Of a DNA stretch of 64,000 nucleotides, positions 46,592 through 58,398 are shown piece by piece. The stretch is from Sphaerolaimus hirsutus (lineage: Eukaryota > Nematoda > Chromadorea > Monhysterida > Sphaerolaimidae). The notes beneath the pieces are model-generated. The model was not told where the DNA came from. It saw only the letters and a program-made list of their open reading frames with translations, and searched no databases. Within the stretch, counting starts at the first letter, position 1; every line of letters starts with the position of its first letter. The stretch is from NCBI GenBank assembly GCA_964036195.1, contig OZ038451.1, positions 30,521,927 through 30,585,926 of the forward strand. The letters are read 5' to 3'. Made by a program: the position numbers and the translations under genes.

Positions 46592-46894
46592 TACCATATT
46601 TCCTCGAAATACCCCCAGTGGGTTTATTTTTTCAGAGTGAGAAGTTTGAGGGGGGTTAAACGGGGTGGGGGTATTATTTCGCCAGAAATTTTTCGAAATC
46701 CCAGTACTAATTGTTGTCTGTAACAAACACAAACGTGGTCATTGTTTTCAACGTGTGTTCTGCGTTTTCCGCATCACAACGGAGCTTTTGTCATTTACGT
46801 TCTCTATACAGTATATTGGGGGGGGGGTATTTTCAGGGGGGTTTATGAATTCATAGTGTCCATTTTGTGGGGGATATTTCGAGGAAATACGGTA
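46592..46894. mobile_element. G-tract MITE
   Basis: TACCATATTTCCTCGAAATA at the left, ATATTTCGAGGAAATACGGTA at the right, with GTTTTCAACGTGTGTTCTGCG inside, a block shared with 51780-51957. Confidence 0.75.
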
Positions 46895-47688
46895 TATTGC
46901 TTCTGCGGAAACAGATTATATTTAGGCTGCAAGTCATAAAGATATTCAAAATAGGTATTCAATGTTGACCAGAAAATTTAGAAAATGCAAAATGTAGTGG
47001 AAAATATTTGAAAAGTATTCCAAAAAATTAGACAACCTTTTTGGTAAAAAATACAAAATTCGAAGAGTAATTTTTTAAATTAAAAAGTAAAACATTTTTC
47101 TAGAGGGTTTGCCACCGTTAACTCTGTAGACTTCGTGCCATAGAACTGGGTTAATTTAATTAGGGGATGTGTATGTAATTACATGCAACTTCCGATTTAT
47201 GGTCACATTTTCAGCGGGAAAAATCTCTCGCGTTGTGTTTATTTATACTGTAAAAATAACTAGGTATATAGGTGTCCCTCGAATACCCCCCCCCATTTGA
47301 ATTTGCTGCTGTGCACCAATGAAATGTTTAAAATTTTGTTAACTCCGCCTTGAACGCACTAGAGTTTCTGGAATGAGTTATATTTACTTCCTATCAGCTG
47401 TAGTTGGCAAACACCTAACGTTAGGTTGTCACCTAAGTTGTCAACTAGGTTGTCAACTAAGTAACCTTAATTTTTTGCGTATGTGTGATCGCAAAAAATA
47501 ATGTTACTTAGTTGACAACCTAATATTATTCAGTTGGGATATAAATAGTTCGCGGACCGCATTCTAGGTATTTTATGCATTTTCCGAAGGACCGCTTCAT
47601 CGTGATTCCATCGTCAATAAAATCTAAATCGTTCCGTAAAAGAAATTAAAAAACTTTTTCTCGGGGGGGGGGGGGGGTTCTTTTTAAA

Positions 47689-48071
47689 TACCGTAAATCC
47701 TCGAATAAGTCCCCGGGGGAGTTATTTTTTCGTCAAAATATTTTGAGGGGGAGTTATTCGAGGGGGGAGTTGTTTTTTCGTCAGAATATTCAGTGCATAA
47801 GTACGAACATCACCGCTTTACGTAAAACATTATTTTGTGTTTATGTTGAATATGCTGCACTGCACTGAATAGTCAATGAACCAGACCATGGCTATTTTGG
47901 TCTTTCTGGTTTCATCGAAATGTTTTTTAATGTGACACGACTTATTTGCATCGATCATAGGGGGGAGTTATTCGAGGGGGGGGAGTTATTTTTTCCTCAC
48001 GCTCGCAAGAGGGGGAATTATTCGAGGGGGGCGTTATTCGAGGGGGAGGACTTATTCGAGGATTTACTGTA
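47689..48071. mobile_element. G-tract MITE, AAGTCCCC subfamily
   Basis: TACCGTAAATCCTCGAATAAG and right end CTTATTCGAGGATTTACTGTA. AAATCC at the left is mirrored as GGATTT at the right. It is preceded by a 15-G run (47663-47677). Confidence 0.75.
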
Positions 48072-48231
48072 TTATTCTTTGTGGAGTGTATACATAATTT
48101 CATTTTCATTTCATCAACTATACCACGGGTGGCTACGCGAGTCATGGATATCCACTTTACACAAGCGAGAAAGAAAAAAGGTGTTTGACATACGACAGGT
48201 GCATCGCGATAAGAATTCTGCTCGCGCGTAA

Positions 48232-48688
48232 AGCCGGAATTAGAGCTCAGCGTCGATTCGACGTGAAATGACGACGTGAAATTAATTACACAAGTGTGGA
48301 TCATGCTACGGGTCTACAATTTTCTAAGGATAATATATGAATCAATACCTTAATCGTGTCCAATACTGAGTGTTAACAACAGTCTTAGAACAACTTGACA
48401 TTTCACGTCAGACTATTGCAAGCAGCAGTCTGACGTGAAATGTCAAGTTGTTCCCTGACACTGTGAGGTGAAATGATGATGACGTGAAATGATAAAAATT
48501 GAATCATTCAATTCGCTCTAGTTGTGGCTGATAACACTCAGTATTGGACACGATTAAGGTATTGATTCATATATTATCCTTAGAAAATTGTAGACCCGTA
48601 GCATGATCCACACTCGTGTAATTAATTTCACGACGTCATTTCACGTCATCATTTCACGTCGAATCGACGCTGAGCTCTAATTCCCGCT
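48232..48688. mobile_element. Foldback MITE, AGCCGGAATTA ends
   Basis: AGCCGGAATTAGAGCTCAGCG and its inverse at the right, flanked by TAA and TTA. Arms carry CGTGAAATGACGACGTGAAAT and ATCCTTAGAAAATTGTAGACC. Sister of 53228-53651. Confidence 0.75.
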
Positions 48689-48703
48689 TTATAGACTAAG
48701 ACA

Positions 48704-49269
48704 TACCGTATTTCCTCGAAATATAACCGGGGTTTTTTTTCCAGAGTGATAGTTTTGAGGGTTTTAAACAAGGGGGGTATTTCGAGGGGTATTATTACGC
48801 CATAAATTTTTTGAACCGTCAAGTACTAATTTGTTGTTGTAACGTACGCATACGTAGAAAATGCAACAATAAGCACCATGAATAAGAGTATATACCGTAT
48901 TTCCTCGAAATACCCCCCCTCAAAATGGGCACTATGTATTTGTGGTCCGGGAAATGCATAACAAACGTTCAAAACACTTACTGTGTTACGTTAGAACATC
49001 GTTTATACCATCTACATCCTAAGGCTGTAAAAACTTATGTGGTTATTGTTGCATTTTTCACGTTTTTCTCTCAAAATTTCCACTCTGAAAAAATAAACCC
49101 CCTGGGGGTATTTCGAGGAAATACGGTATTTATAGGTAGACTACCCGGAGCCCGGACTACAAACCGCAGCTTTTGTCACTTTCACGCAATTGGGGGGGGG
49201 AATTTCGAGGGGGTTAATTAATTCATAGTGCCCATTTAGAGGGGGGGGGTATTTCGAGGAAATACGGTA
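48704..49269. mobile_element. G-tract MITE carrying a second G-tract MITE (48893-49128)
   Basis: Outer ends TACCGTATTTCCTCGAAATA and ATTTCGAGGAAATACGGTA. The inner element has its own full ends and matches 12133-12370 inverted. The outer body (AAAATGCAACAATAAGCACC) is shared with 51118-51290. Confidence 0.75.
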
Positions 49270-49671
49270 AGTACTTTTGGACGCGTACTTTGCGGTTCGC
49301 CGAGTATATGTTAGATTTCGACGTATGTTTCATGATTAAATTGTAGCGGTTTCATCCTATTGTAAATATGTCATTGTTCACGTTCAGTGGGTTTGGATTA
49401 CCGCATCGAACCTCCCAACCACTGAAATTTTGCCAAATGCCAAAAAAATCTTGCCGGATAAAATAAATCACCTAATAAATAAAATAAATTGCGTTTTATT
49501 CAAAAGATTATTATAGTTATGTAAAGCATGGCTCTTGGAAAATGTCTATCATGTTATCCTTGTCTATTGAAATTTATTTTTCCCCCGCATTTTTTGCATG
49601 AGTTGAGTGATAGCCCAAGGGCGCAATGATCAGATTCAATTGAAATGTAGGGCGCACTTAAAGCGCCCTAC

Positions 49672-50052
49672 ATGTAGGGTTCTAACGGTATTGACTTTCC
49701 AGGATCGGCATTGTTTTGTTTGTTTGTTTTAATTTTCGGGTTGGGATTATGGTTTCGGTATCGGGATTTTGGACGAAGTTATGATATTCTGGATTTTTCT
49801 CTCATTTTTGACAAAAAAAAAATTCACCAATTTTTCATTTTGGTGTCAGAGAAGTAGCATAAAACGAGCACTGGGGGTTCCCGTTCAGATTTCTTCATGC
49901 AAAAAGTTAATTGGCAAATTTGGCGAATTTTACTGGAATCGGGATTGGGGAAATCTTATCGCGATTGGCATTTCAAAATTTTCGGGATTAGGACTACGGG
50001 ATCGGGATTTCTGCACGTCGAAAACTGTCGGGATCCCGTTAAAAGCTATCCA
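49672..50052. repeat. Degenerate GGGATC-type hAT MITE
   Basis: TAGGGTTCTAACGGTATTGAC at the left and GGGATCCCGTTAAAAGCTA at the right, with scattered GGGATCGGGAT units. No target duplication. Confidence 0.5.
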
Positions 50053-50301
50053 CATGCAAATATAATAAGAAAATTATTTTCTGTCCGGTTCTGCGTAATG
50101 GCGCCTTACATCCTAATTGGATTTGGGCCCGGGCATCTTCGAACGAGATAAAAAAGCGGTGGGGTTTTATCCAATTGTGAAGAAGTGTAGTGCTGTGATT
50201 TTATCGCATTTGTGCCATAGTTGCCTCTATGAGTGCTCTTATGTGCGACCATTCTTCCAGTATAATTTTTGTGCATTTTTGTTTGCATCTTTTTCTGTAT
50301 T

Positions 50302-50652
50302 TACCGTATTTGCTTGAATAATCCCCCTGGGGGATTATTATTTCGTCAGACTATTTTGAGGGGGGAACTAATCGAGGGGGGGAATTATTCGAGGGGGGGA
50401 ATTATTCGAGGGGGGGAATTATTATTTCGTCAACATTTTCAACCATGTTTCTATCAACTCATTTGATGAAATCTGCTTTATTCACACAAAAACGTGTCAT
50501 TTTTGTTTCAATTGGGCACAATAAATTGAGCAAATTCTTTAAGGGGGGATTATTCGAGGGGGGGAATTATTATTTCCTCACTCGCCTTACAGGGGGGGAT
50601 TATTCGAGGGGGGGAATTATTCAAGGGGGGTACTATTCAAGCAAATACGGTA
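50302..50652. mobile_element. G-tract MITE, TTGCTTGAATAAT subfamily
   Basis: TACCGTATTTGCTTGAATAAT and ACTATTCAAGCAAATACGGTA: the GCTTGAA variant is mirrored at the other end. At least seven G runs inside, each followed by AATTATTCGAG or a close variant. Confidence 0.8.
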
Positions 50653-51117
50653 CATATATTTTTTTGCATTTTTGGCGATCTTTTTAGGTTGTGTAAGATC
50701 TGTGAGCTGTTGTGGTTTTGTTTGTGAAATTTGCTAATTCAGCCAAATTGATAAATATATACATCATTTAATATATTTTGAACAAGATTTTATATCAATA
50801 TACATCGATCACCTATCATTTCTGAATGAATCACATTCCCGATGTTATAAATATTTCTATTTGTTGCAAATTTAATAAAAATTTATTAAAAATTCAGCAG
50901 AAAAATTCGAAAATGCAATAAGTTCGGGCAAATTTTTTTTTCGAAAAGTAGTACTCGCGTTTACACTTTTCTTAGAAAAAAATACTTGCAGTTAAGTTTT
51001 CTGGGAAAAATTATGTTTACTCTCATTTACTTACAGTAAATAATTTTTACTTTACGCTTTCTGTACTCGGGGTGTGAGTAAAAATATACTTTACGCATAC
51101 ACATACACATACTTTGA

Positions 51118-51957
51118 AAAAAGTGAGATTTTGAGGGGAGGGGGTGAGGGGTAAACAAGGGGGGGCTTATTATTTCGCCAGATTTATTTTTGAACTTCCA
51201 GTACCAATTTGTTTGTAACGTAAATACGTAGACGTAGAAAAATGCAACAATAAGCACCATGTATATAAGAGCCTAAAGAGATAGACTTATACCGTATTTA
51301 CTCGAATAATTTCCCCGGGGAATTTTTTTTTCGTCAGACATTTTTGAGGGGGGAACTATTCAAGAGGGGGAATTATTCAAGTGGGGGAATTATTACTTCC
51401 TCAAAATTTTCAAGCATGTTTCCATCACACAACATACACATGTAGGTCCAATTTCCATTCATAGTGCACATTCCTTTGCATCCTTACACACCGAATGTGC
51501 TGCATTTGTATTTGATGAATCAAACGAGTCACTGCTATTTTGCTTGCTTTGATTACATCGATTGTATTTTTAATAAATGTGCATTATTTATTCTCCATCA
51601 TTGTGGGGGGGGTTATTCAAGTGGGGGATTTATTTTTTCCTCACTCGTCTAGCAGGGGGAATTATTCAAGCGGGGGAATTATTCAGATGGGGGGAATTAT
51701 TCGAGTAAATACGGTATATTTTAGTACCCTATGTAGATACATAGTACCCTATGTAGATACATAGTACATACCCTGTTCTAATGTATTACAGACATTGTTT
51801 TCAACGTGTGTCCTGCATTACACGATCACAAACTGCAGCAGTTGTCATTTAAACTACGTTCTCTTTACACTCAATCTTGTGGAGGGTGTATTTCGAGGGG
51901 GCTAATAAATTCATAGTGCTCATTTTGAGGGTGGGGTATTTCAAGAAAATACGGTAC
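51118..51957. mobile_element. G-tract MITE carrying a second G-tract MITE (51290-51716)
   Basis: Outer body as in 48704-49269, right end TATTTCAAGAAAATACGGTA, left end lost. The inner element has TACCGTATTTACTCGAATAAT and ATTATTCGAGTAAATACGGTA. Just after it lies a 21-base tandem (ACCCTATGTAGATACATAGT) in two copies. Confidence 0.7.
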
Positions 51958-52572
51958 ATAAATTTATAAAACTTCGGTACTTTGAACAAACTCTGGACGA
52001 AATAATAAGGACCCATACTAAATATGGACCCAAATGAATGTTAGGCTTTGTTTCACTGTAAAATTTTCATCAGTTCTGCAAAATGCGACCTGCAAACTAA
52101 TCAGAATTGATCAAATTTATTATTAAGCGCTTCACCGGTGTCACGTCTTCGTGAAGCAAATCACAATTTGTTAAATCAGTTAATACTGTTCTTAGACTAG
52201 CTTTATACCATTCATACCTTTACTTTATTTCGCAATTTTTACTGCGGTTTCATAAGATGCAACAGTATTACCTCGAATAACTCCCCGGGGTTCATTTCTA
52301 CTTACTTTATACTTAGATGTAATTGAGGCGTCTAATTCTAAAAGTCGACAAGTCTACAAAATGCGATTTTGAGTAAATCGCATTTTAAGTTTCAGAAGCA
52401 ATTCCAGGCCCGTGGTGCGTGTCCAATTTGGCTCACTCATGTTTTCCATTAAGTTCCATATGTTGACAATAAAGTGTCAAATTTTCAGTCCCTAATCTCA
52501 ACCTACCTATATGTGAAAAATGGGGTGTCCATAAAATTATATTCGGTCTGAGCAAAACTGTTTCGGGGAGAG
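51958..52572. other. Intergenic, no gene; solo G-tract end near 52263
   Basis: GTATTACCTCGAATAACTCC with a short C/G run and no partner end. AATTGAGGCGTCTAATTCTA then AAAGTCGACAAGTC (52320-52360) matches 2860-2895. Confidence 0.4.
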
Positions 52573-52945
52573 AAATGGACTTGTCGACTTCTTGCACGCG
52601 AGCACGTTTTTGTTCCCGGGGAAGCAGAGGCTGCCTTATGCGAAAATTATGGACTTATCGCCTTTTAGAAATCGGTGTCTACAGTGGACTTATCACATTT
52701 CTTACGTTTTTTTTTCATAAAACAAGGATGCGGAGGATGGACTTGTCGACTTTTAGCCCAAAACTAAGAGGACTTGTCGACGTCTTGCCCAAATGTTGTT
52801 TGCATTTTCCCCCAAAAATGTCAAATTTGGCACTATGCCATATGGGCATGGGAGGTCAGAAAAATTATGGAAAATTATGAAAAATGTGCAGACGTAGCCC
52901 CAGATGACGTTTCCGGGCCTAACTCGAAATTCTCATGTTTTGGAC
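52573..52945. repeat. Scattered GGACTTGTCGACTT motif cluster
   Basis: GGACTTGTCGACTT or one-to-two-base variants occur at about 52574, 52650, 52687, 52740, 52770 and 52943. Spacing is irregular. Function unknown; possibly subterminal sites of an unrecognised element. Confidence 0.5.
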
Positions 52946-53227
52946 TTGTCTACTTTTACATCAATTAATTATATTAATTATAATTATAATACCTCAATTA
53001 TAATACATATTATACTTTGCATTTTTCTAAGTGAGCAGTTTTTACATGAACTCTTCTTGAATGGTTTTTTTTCGAACAGTGACCGGTATGTGCCATTGCA
53101 GAAAAATTCACTATGCATTTTTTTGAATGAAACTTATTGGTTGTGCTCGACTCTGCTTATTTCTTTTCAAATTTTTTTTTGTGAAAGTGCGTGCACAAGT
53201 ATATGGCGTTGGTGCGTTTGCGCGTAA

Positions 53228-53651
53228 AGCCGGAATTACAGCTCAGCGGCGTTTGACGTGAAATGATGACGTCGTAAAATTGATTACATCAAAATAGACA
53301 TAGGTACAGCGTTGAAATTTCAGAATTTGATAGTTCTAGTAATTGTGTGTAATGTCCCAAAACAAATTTAGAAAAAATTATTATTTAATAAGTTATTAAT
53401 TTTTTTGTCAAAATTTACACATTCTATGTCAACATTTCACGTCAAACATTTGACATCAACAAAAAATTTTGATGTTAAATTAATAACTACGTAAAAAATG
53501 ATTATTTGATAAATTTTTTTTGGGACATTACACACTATTACTAGAACTATCTAATTCTGAAATTTCAACCTGTACCTTTGTCTATTTTGATGTAATCAAT
53601 TTTACGACGTCATCATTTCACGTCAAACGCCGCTGAGCTGTAATTCCGGCT
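53228..53651. mobile_element. Foldback MITE, PIF/Harbinger type, AGCCGGAATTA ends
   Basis: AGCCGGAATTACAGCTCAGCG and its inverse, flanked by TAA on both sides (53225-53227 and 53652-53654). Arms pair through GACGTGAAATGATGACGTCG and AATTTCAGAATTTGATAGTTC. Confidence 0.8.
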
Positions 53652-53937
53652 TAAGACATAAGTATGTGTGGATGCAAACTGTGCTGTCAGCGGAGTATAA
53701 ATACATACTCAAAACACTCTATACCGAAAGTACTCAATATCTTCATCGGAATGCAGCAATATTCTTTTCTTTTTCCCTCAGAGGTTCGCTGCATTTATGT
53801 ATTCTTGAGCCGAGATGTTTGAGTATAAATACTAAATGATTGATGTGTGATGATGTAATTGACGCCATGGCGTTTCCTCCAGTGTGCGGCGCCACACCAT
53901 TTCAGCGCCATGGCGCTTTTACAACACTATTCATGAC

Positions 53938-54520
53938 TAGGGTGTCAACAAAAACTTTTTTGCGGAAAACGGAAACGGAAACGGAAATTTTTTTGCACAT
54001 GCCAGAAAACTGAAACGGAAACGGTAAAAAATTTGCACTTGCCGGAAAACGGAAAAATGGAAGGCCAGAAAACGGAAACAGAAACGGAAAAATTTGCTGA
54101 AATTATGCCGGAAATGGAAAAAAAATTGCTGAATTTATGCCGGAAACGGAAAAAATTTGCTAAAATTTTGCCGGAAACGGAAAAAAATTTGCAGAAATTT
54201 ATCCTGAATTAAAAAAATTTGCAGAAATCTCACTAGAAATAGGAAAAATTCACTTCATTGAGAACCTGCATGCATTTTTACCAGTTTGGCTGAAACGGAA
54301 AACACAAAATTGAGCTGGAAGGTGGAAAAAAGTTGGAAAAACAGACAATTGAACCGGAAAACGGAAAAAGGCGGAAAAACTGAAAAATTTTGCTGGAAAA
54401 CAGAAAATGAGCCGGAAAAACGGAAACGGAAAAAAAATTAGCAGCCGGAAAACGGAAACGGAAACGGAAAAAAATTTGCCTGCGGAAACGGAAAACGGAA
54501 AATGGAAAGTTGACACCCTA
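53938..54520. mobile_element. hAT-type MITE, AAACGG family
   Basis: TAGGGTGTCAAC and GTTGACACCCTA ends with a perfect 8-bp duplication TTCATGAC (53930-53937 and 54521-54528). AAACGGAAACGG arrays throughout. A GCGCC fragment precedes it (about 53864-53925). Confidence 0.9.
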
Positions 54521-54540
54521 TTCATGACCACCAACGAGAC

Positions 54541-55201
54541 TAGGGTGTCAAATTTCCGTTTTCCGTTTTCCGTTTCCGTTTTCCGCAGGCAAATTTTTTC
54601 CGTTTTCCGTTCCGTTTTCCGGCTGCTGAAATTTTTTTTCCGTTTTCCGTTCCGTTTTCCGGCAACTTTTTTTTCCGTTTCCGTTTTTCCGGCTCATTTT
54701 CCGTTTTCCGGCTAAATTTTCAGTTTTTCCGCCTTTTTTCCGTTTTCCGCCTCAATTTCCAGTTTTTCTGCCTTTTTTCCATTTTCCGCCTCAATTTTCC
54801 ATTTTTCTGCCTCATTTTACCTTTTTCTGGCCCAACTTTCTGTTTTCTGATCAGCCAAACTGGTAAAAATTCATGCAGATTGTCAATTACGTATAAATTT
54901 TTCTGTTTCCAGCAGAATTACTGCAAATTTTTTCCACTTCCAGCAAAATTTCAGCAAATTTTATCCATTTTCCAGCAAAATTTCAGCAAGTTTTTCCATT
55001 TTTGTGTTAATTTGATTTTTCCGTTTCCGTTTTTCCGGCCTCTTTTTCCGTTTTCCGGCCGCTGAAATTTTTTTTCCGTTTCCGTTTCCGTTTTCCGCCA
55101 AGTGCAAATTTTTTTCCGTTTTCCGTTCCGTTTTCCGGCTGCTGAAAAAATTTTTCCGTTTCCATTTCCGTTTTCCGTAGAAAATTTTTTTTGACACCCT
55201 A
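54541..55201. mobile_element. hAT-type MITE, TTTTCCG family
   Basis: TAGGGTGTCAAA and TTTGACACCCTA ends with a perfect 8-bp duplication AACGAGAC (54533-54540 and 55202-55209). It lies 20 bases from the previous member in the opposite orientation. Confidence 0.9.
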
Positions 55202-55543
55202 AACGAGACAATAACTGTGAACTAACGATGGCAAACCCTATGGAAAAACTGCTTAAATTTTTTAAGTGTTTTTCTAAAATGAATTTTCACATTTTTTCTG
55301 CTAAATTATTGCGTTTTCAAATATTTGCTGAATTTTGAATACAACTTTACGTTTTGCGGCCTCCCAAACTGTTACCGCAGTATAAATGACATTTTTTGTT
55401 TTGGCGCCATAAATAGATCCGTGCGATGCTTGTTTTGAGTCGTGTCTCCGCAATTTAGGTGTAGGCTTTTTCAGCCACAGAATTCGAAAATTATTGAAGC
55501 TGCGTTTACACTGCCCCGTGTGACCCCCCAATCGGCGAGAACT

Positions 55544-55952
55544 CGGCCGTAAAGTAAACCCGGCCGTAAAGTAAATCCGGCCGTAAGGCATAGTTGTTAA
55601 AACGTATTTACGTTTACTCGACAAATACGTATACTCGAGTGCTGCGTAAATACGTTTACGTTTCCTCCCGAAAAATACCGGTACTCACTTACTCGCGTAC
55701 TTTGAAAGTACGCGGGTACAGAAAACGTGATTGAGAACATTTTTTGAGTGCATAAAAAAACAAAAAAATCACTCACACGAATATAAACGGCTGAAAAAAT
55801 AGCGTAAAATAACATTGGAAATTATAGAATTCGCGATGGGTCGGGATAGCGACGACTCTCGCTTTCACCTATACTCATTTTTACGTTTTCCTAGCTACAA
55901 AACTAAAGTATCACCCTCTACTTTACGGCCGGGTTTACTTTACGGCCAGACC
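55544..55952. repeat. Inverted repeat with CGGCCGTAAAGTAAACC arms
   Basis: CGGCCGTAAAGTAAACCCGG at the left and CCGGGTTTACTTTACGGCC at the right. Inside is a CATAGTTGTTAAAACGTATTT fragment of the CAGAGTTG hAT family. No gene. Confidence 0.55.
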
Positions 55953-57108
55953 ATCCCCGACACAATCATACACAATAAGGGACTGCATAGAGAACCGTTA
56001 TCGTTAACGAGGCTGCATAGAACAAATAGAACAAATGAAACCGACAGGCTGTGACGACAAAAAAACATGTTATCTTATTGTGTATGATTGCGTCATATAA
56101 ATATACGTTAAATTTACGTTTGTGCTAGGTGTGAGGTAATCGAGATTACGGTACCGACCCAACAAATACCATATTTCCTCGAATTACCACCCCTATTTCG
56201 AATTACCACTCGAAAATAAACGAAAATATGATAATTAACGTGCGTGACTCTTAACACTTTGCATAACATTTTACGAGGTCCATGAGTGGCACCTGGAAGG
56301 AACCTTTTCCATGACAATTGCTGTAACAAAAAAGTACATAGCAATAAAGAGGTTTTTAAATCCGGATTTCCTTGAATTATTTCCCTTGAATTGATCCCAC
56401 TCGAAATACCCTTGTCTTGAATAATTTACATCATGTAGGCAATGTAACTAGTGATGGAAAAACGCCATGGCGCTGGCGCCTGGCGCTAGCGCCAAAGCAA
56501 AAAGCGCCATGGCGCTTTTGGCGCTTGGCGCTATATTGCTCTGGGGTAGTGATGTAAAAGCGCCATGGCGCTGGCGCCTGGCGCTAGCGCCAAACCAAAA
56601 AGCGCCATGGCGCTTTTGGCGCTTGGCGCCTTTTTGCCGTGGCGCCATTGGCGCTTGGCGCCGAGACCTCCAAAAGCGCCATGGCGCTTTTGGCGCTTGG
56701 CGCTTTAATGCCGTGGCGCCATTGGCGCTTGGCGCTCACACTTTGAAAAGCGCCAAAAAAGCGCCATACCATCTGTGTACGATTTCGATAGGTGGCATCA
56801 AATATGCCATCAAAATATGAGATGATTGTTTTTTTGTTCCATCCAGTTTTTCCATCACCTAAAAATTATGGATCAAACTTCAAACATCCAAATTTCATTG
56901 AAATAAAACAAAAAACCCAGCACAACTTCACTTACTTGAATAGAGTAACCTACAGAAACTTACTGCCTTATATGGCATGCTGAATATACACTTTATTTAC
57001 ATTCTATCTATCATATTTATAATATCACATTTATATTTCTGACATTCATTTTTAGAATGCTTATCAGATCGGTGTAAAAAAACGTGCTCCATCACATCAC
57101 TTTTTATT
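55953..57108. other. Intergenic, no gene; GCGCC arrays at 56450-56770
   Basis: 56450-56770 begins TAGTGATGGAAAAACGCC, contains a second start TAGTGATGTAAAAGCGCC at about 56547, and ends GCGCCATACCATC. It is probably two overlapping hAT MITEs. A damaged G-tract end lies at about 56167. Confidence 0.5.
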
Positions 57109-57487
57109 TACCCTATATCCTTTAATATGATCCCCTTGAATAGCACCCCCGAATAACTCCCCCTGTTGGCCATGTGAGGAAAAAATATGTCCCCTTGAGT
57201 AACTCCTCCATCTTGGTATTTGATATGTACCTATATCCACAATGTGTATTTGAATGATTTGGATGCCAATGAAGACAAATTTTTGCATGGATACCTTCTT
57301 TTTGTTGTCGTCGAACTATCAAATACCTGAATTACATGAGCTTATGGAATGCATTTAGGTATACAATGAATGAAGCGCAAGTTCCGCAGAAAAAATAACA
57401 CACCCTAGAAGAACACCCCCTTGAATACCCCCCCCCTCCAACACTTCTGATGAAATGATGACAGGGGTCTTATTTGGGATATACGGT
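57109..57487. mobile_element. G-tract MITE, degenerate
   Basis: TACCCTATATCCTTTAATATG at the left, TCTTATTTGGGATATACGGTA at the right, with the TATATCC variant mirrored as GGATATA. Confidence 0.6.
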
Positions 57488-57635
57488 ACTTGCATTCCCT
57501 TAAATTTGTTGCACAAATTTTCAATCAGCTTCATTTATCAAGTTGAGGAACAGCTTTAGCATCCAGTTCGATCCATACCATGTAACTTTAGATATTGATG
57601 TATTTACATGGCCAATTAAAAATCGGCCAAGAAAT

Positions 57636-58086
57636 TTTTGGCGCTGGCGCTATTGGCGCTTGGCGCCATTGTCCTCTGGCGCCATTGGCGCTTGGCGCTA
57701 CGGTCTGGAAAAGCGCCATGGCGCTTTTGGCGCTTGGCGCTAAAATCGTGTGGCGCCATTGGCGCTTGGCGCCGCGATGGGAAAAGCGCCATGGCGCTTT
57801 TGGCGCTTGGCGCCGAAACTCTGGCGCTTTTTACATCACTACTCTGGGGCCATTGGCGCTTGGCGCTGGGCTTCGAAAAAGCGCCATGGCGCTTGGCGCT
57901 ATTTTTGGGTGGCGCCAGGAACAAAAGGCCCGGCGCTGGCGCTTGGCACTAGCGCCAAAGCAACAAGTGCCATGGCGCTTCTGGCGCTTGACGCCATTTT
58001 CCTCTGGCGCCATTGGCGGTTGGCGCTGGGGTCCGAAAAGTGCCATGGCGTTTGGCGCCAAAGTCCTGGCGCTTTTTCCATCACTA
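57636..58086. repeat. GCGCC arrays, two hAT-type MITE copies joined
   Basis: TGGCGCTTTTTACATCACTA ends one copy at about 57843; GGCGCTTTTTCCATCACTA ends another at 58086. Between and before them are GCGCTTGGCGCC arrays. Ala/Arg/Trp-rich frames here are repeat translations. Confidence 0.6.
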
Positions 58087-58398
58087 AACGTAACTAAATG
58101 ATGTATTAATTGCTGCCAGTTTGTAAAAACGCTACACATAGACTAGTAGTTTGTGTAGATATACCTAGGTATGCCTATTTTATGTCCAAATTTACCTACC
58201 CTGTTGCATTAATTACCAGTTTTGGGTAAGCAAAAGCAAAAGGTATTCTATACAATTATCCTTCACGAAAATTTTGGACGAAATTATAAACCATCTGCGA
58301 ATTCACCCTCAAATTAACTTGGTATGTCTCTAGCCTGCAGAACAAACAACATAAATATCATATCATAAATCCAAACTAAAACATTCCTAAAATATCAA

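Noticed and set aside
45646-51717. Evenly spaced repeats resembling CRISPR or telomeric arrays
   Set aside because: Units are inverted pairs with G/C runs in separate MITEs, not direct repeats with unique spacers, and the genome is eukaryotic.
56467-58101. Several Ala/Trp/Arg-rich frames
   Set aside because: Low-complexity products of GCGCTTGGCGCC arrays, present on both strands.
31900-58398. Possible upstream coding exons of gene 3 or another gene in the 27-kb desert
   Set aside because: No stretch shows conserved protein sequence with matching splice phases; nearly all frames fall in named repeats.
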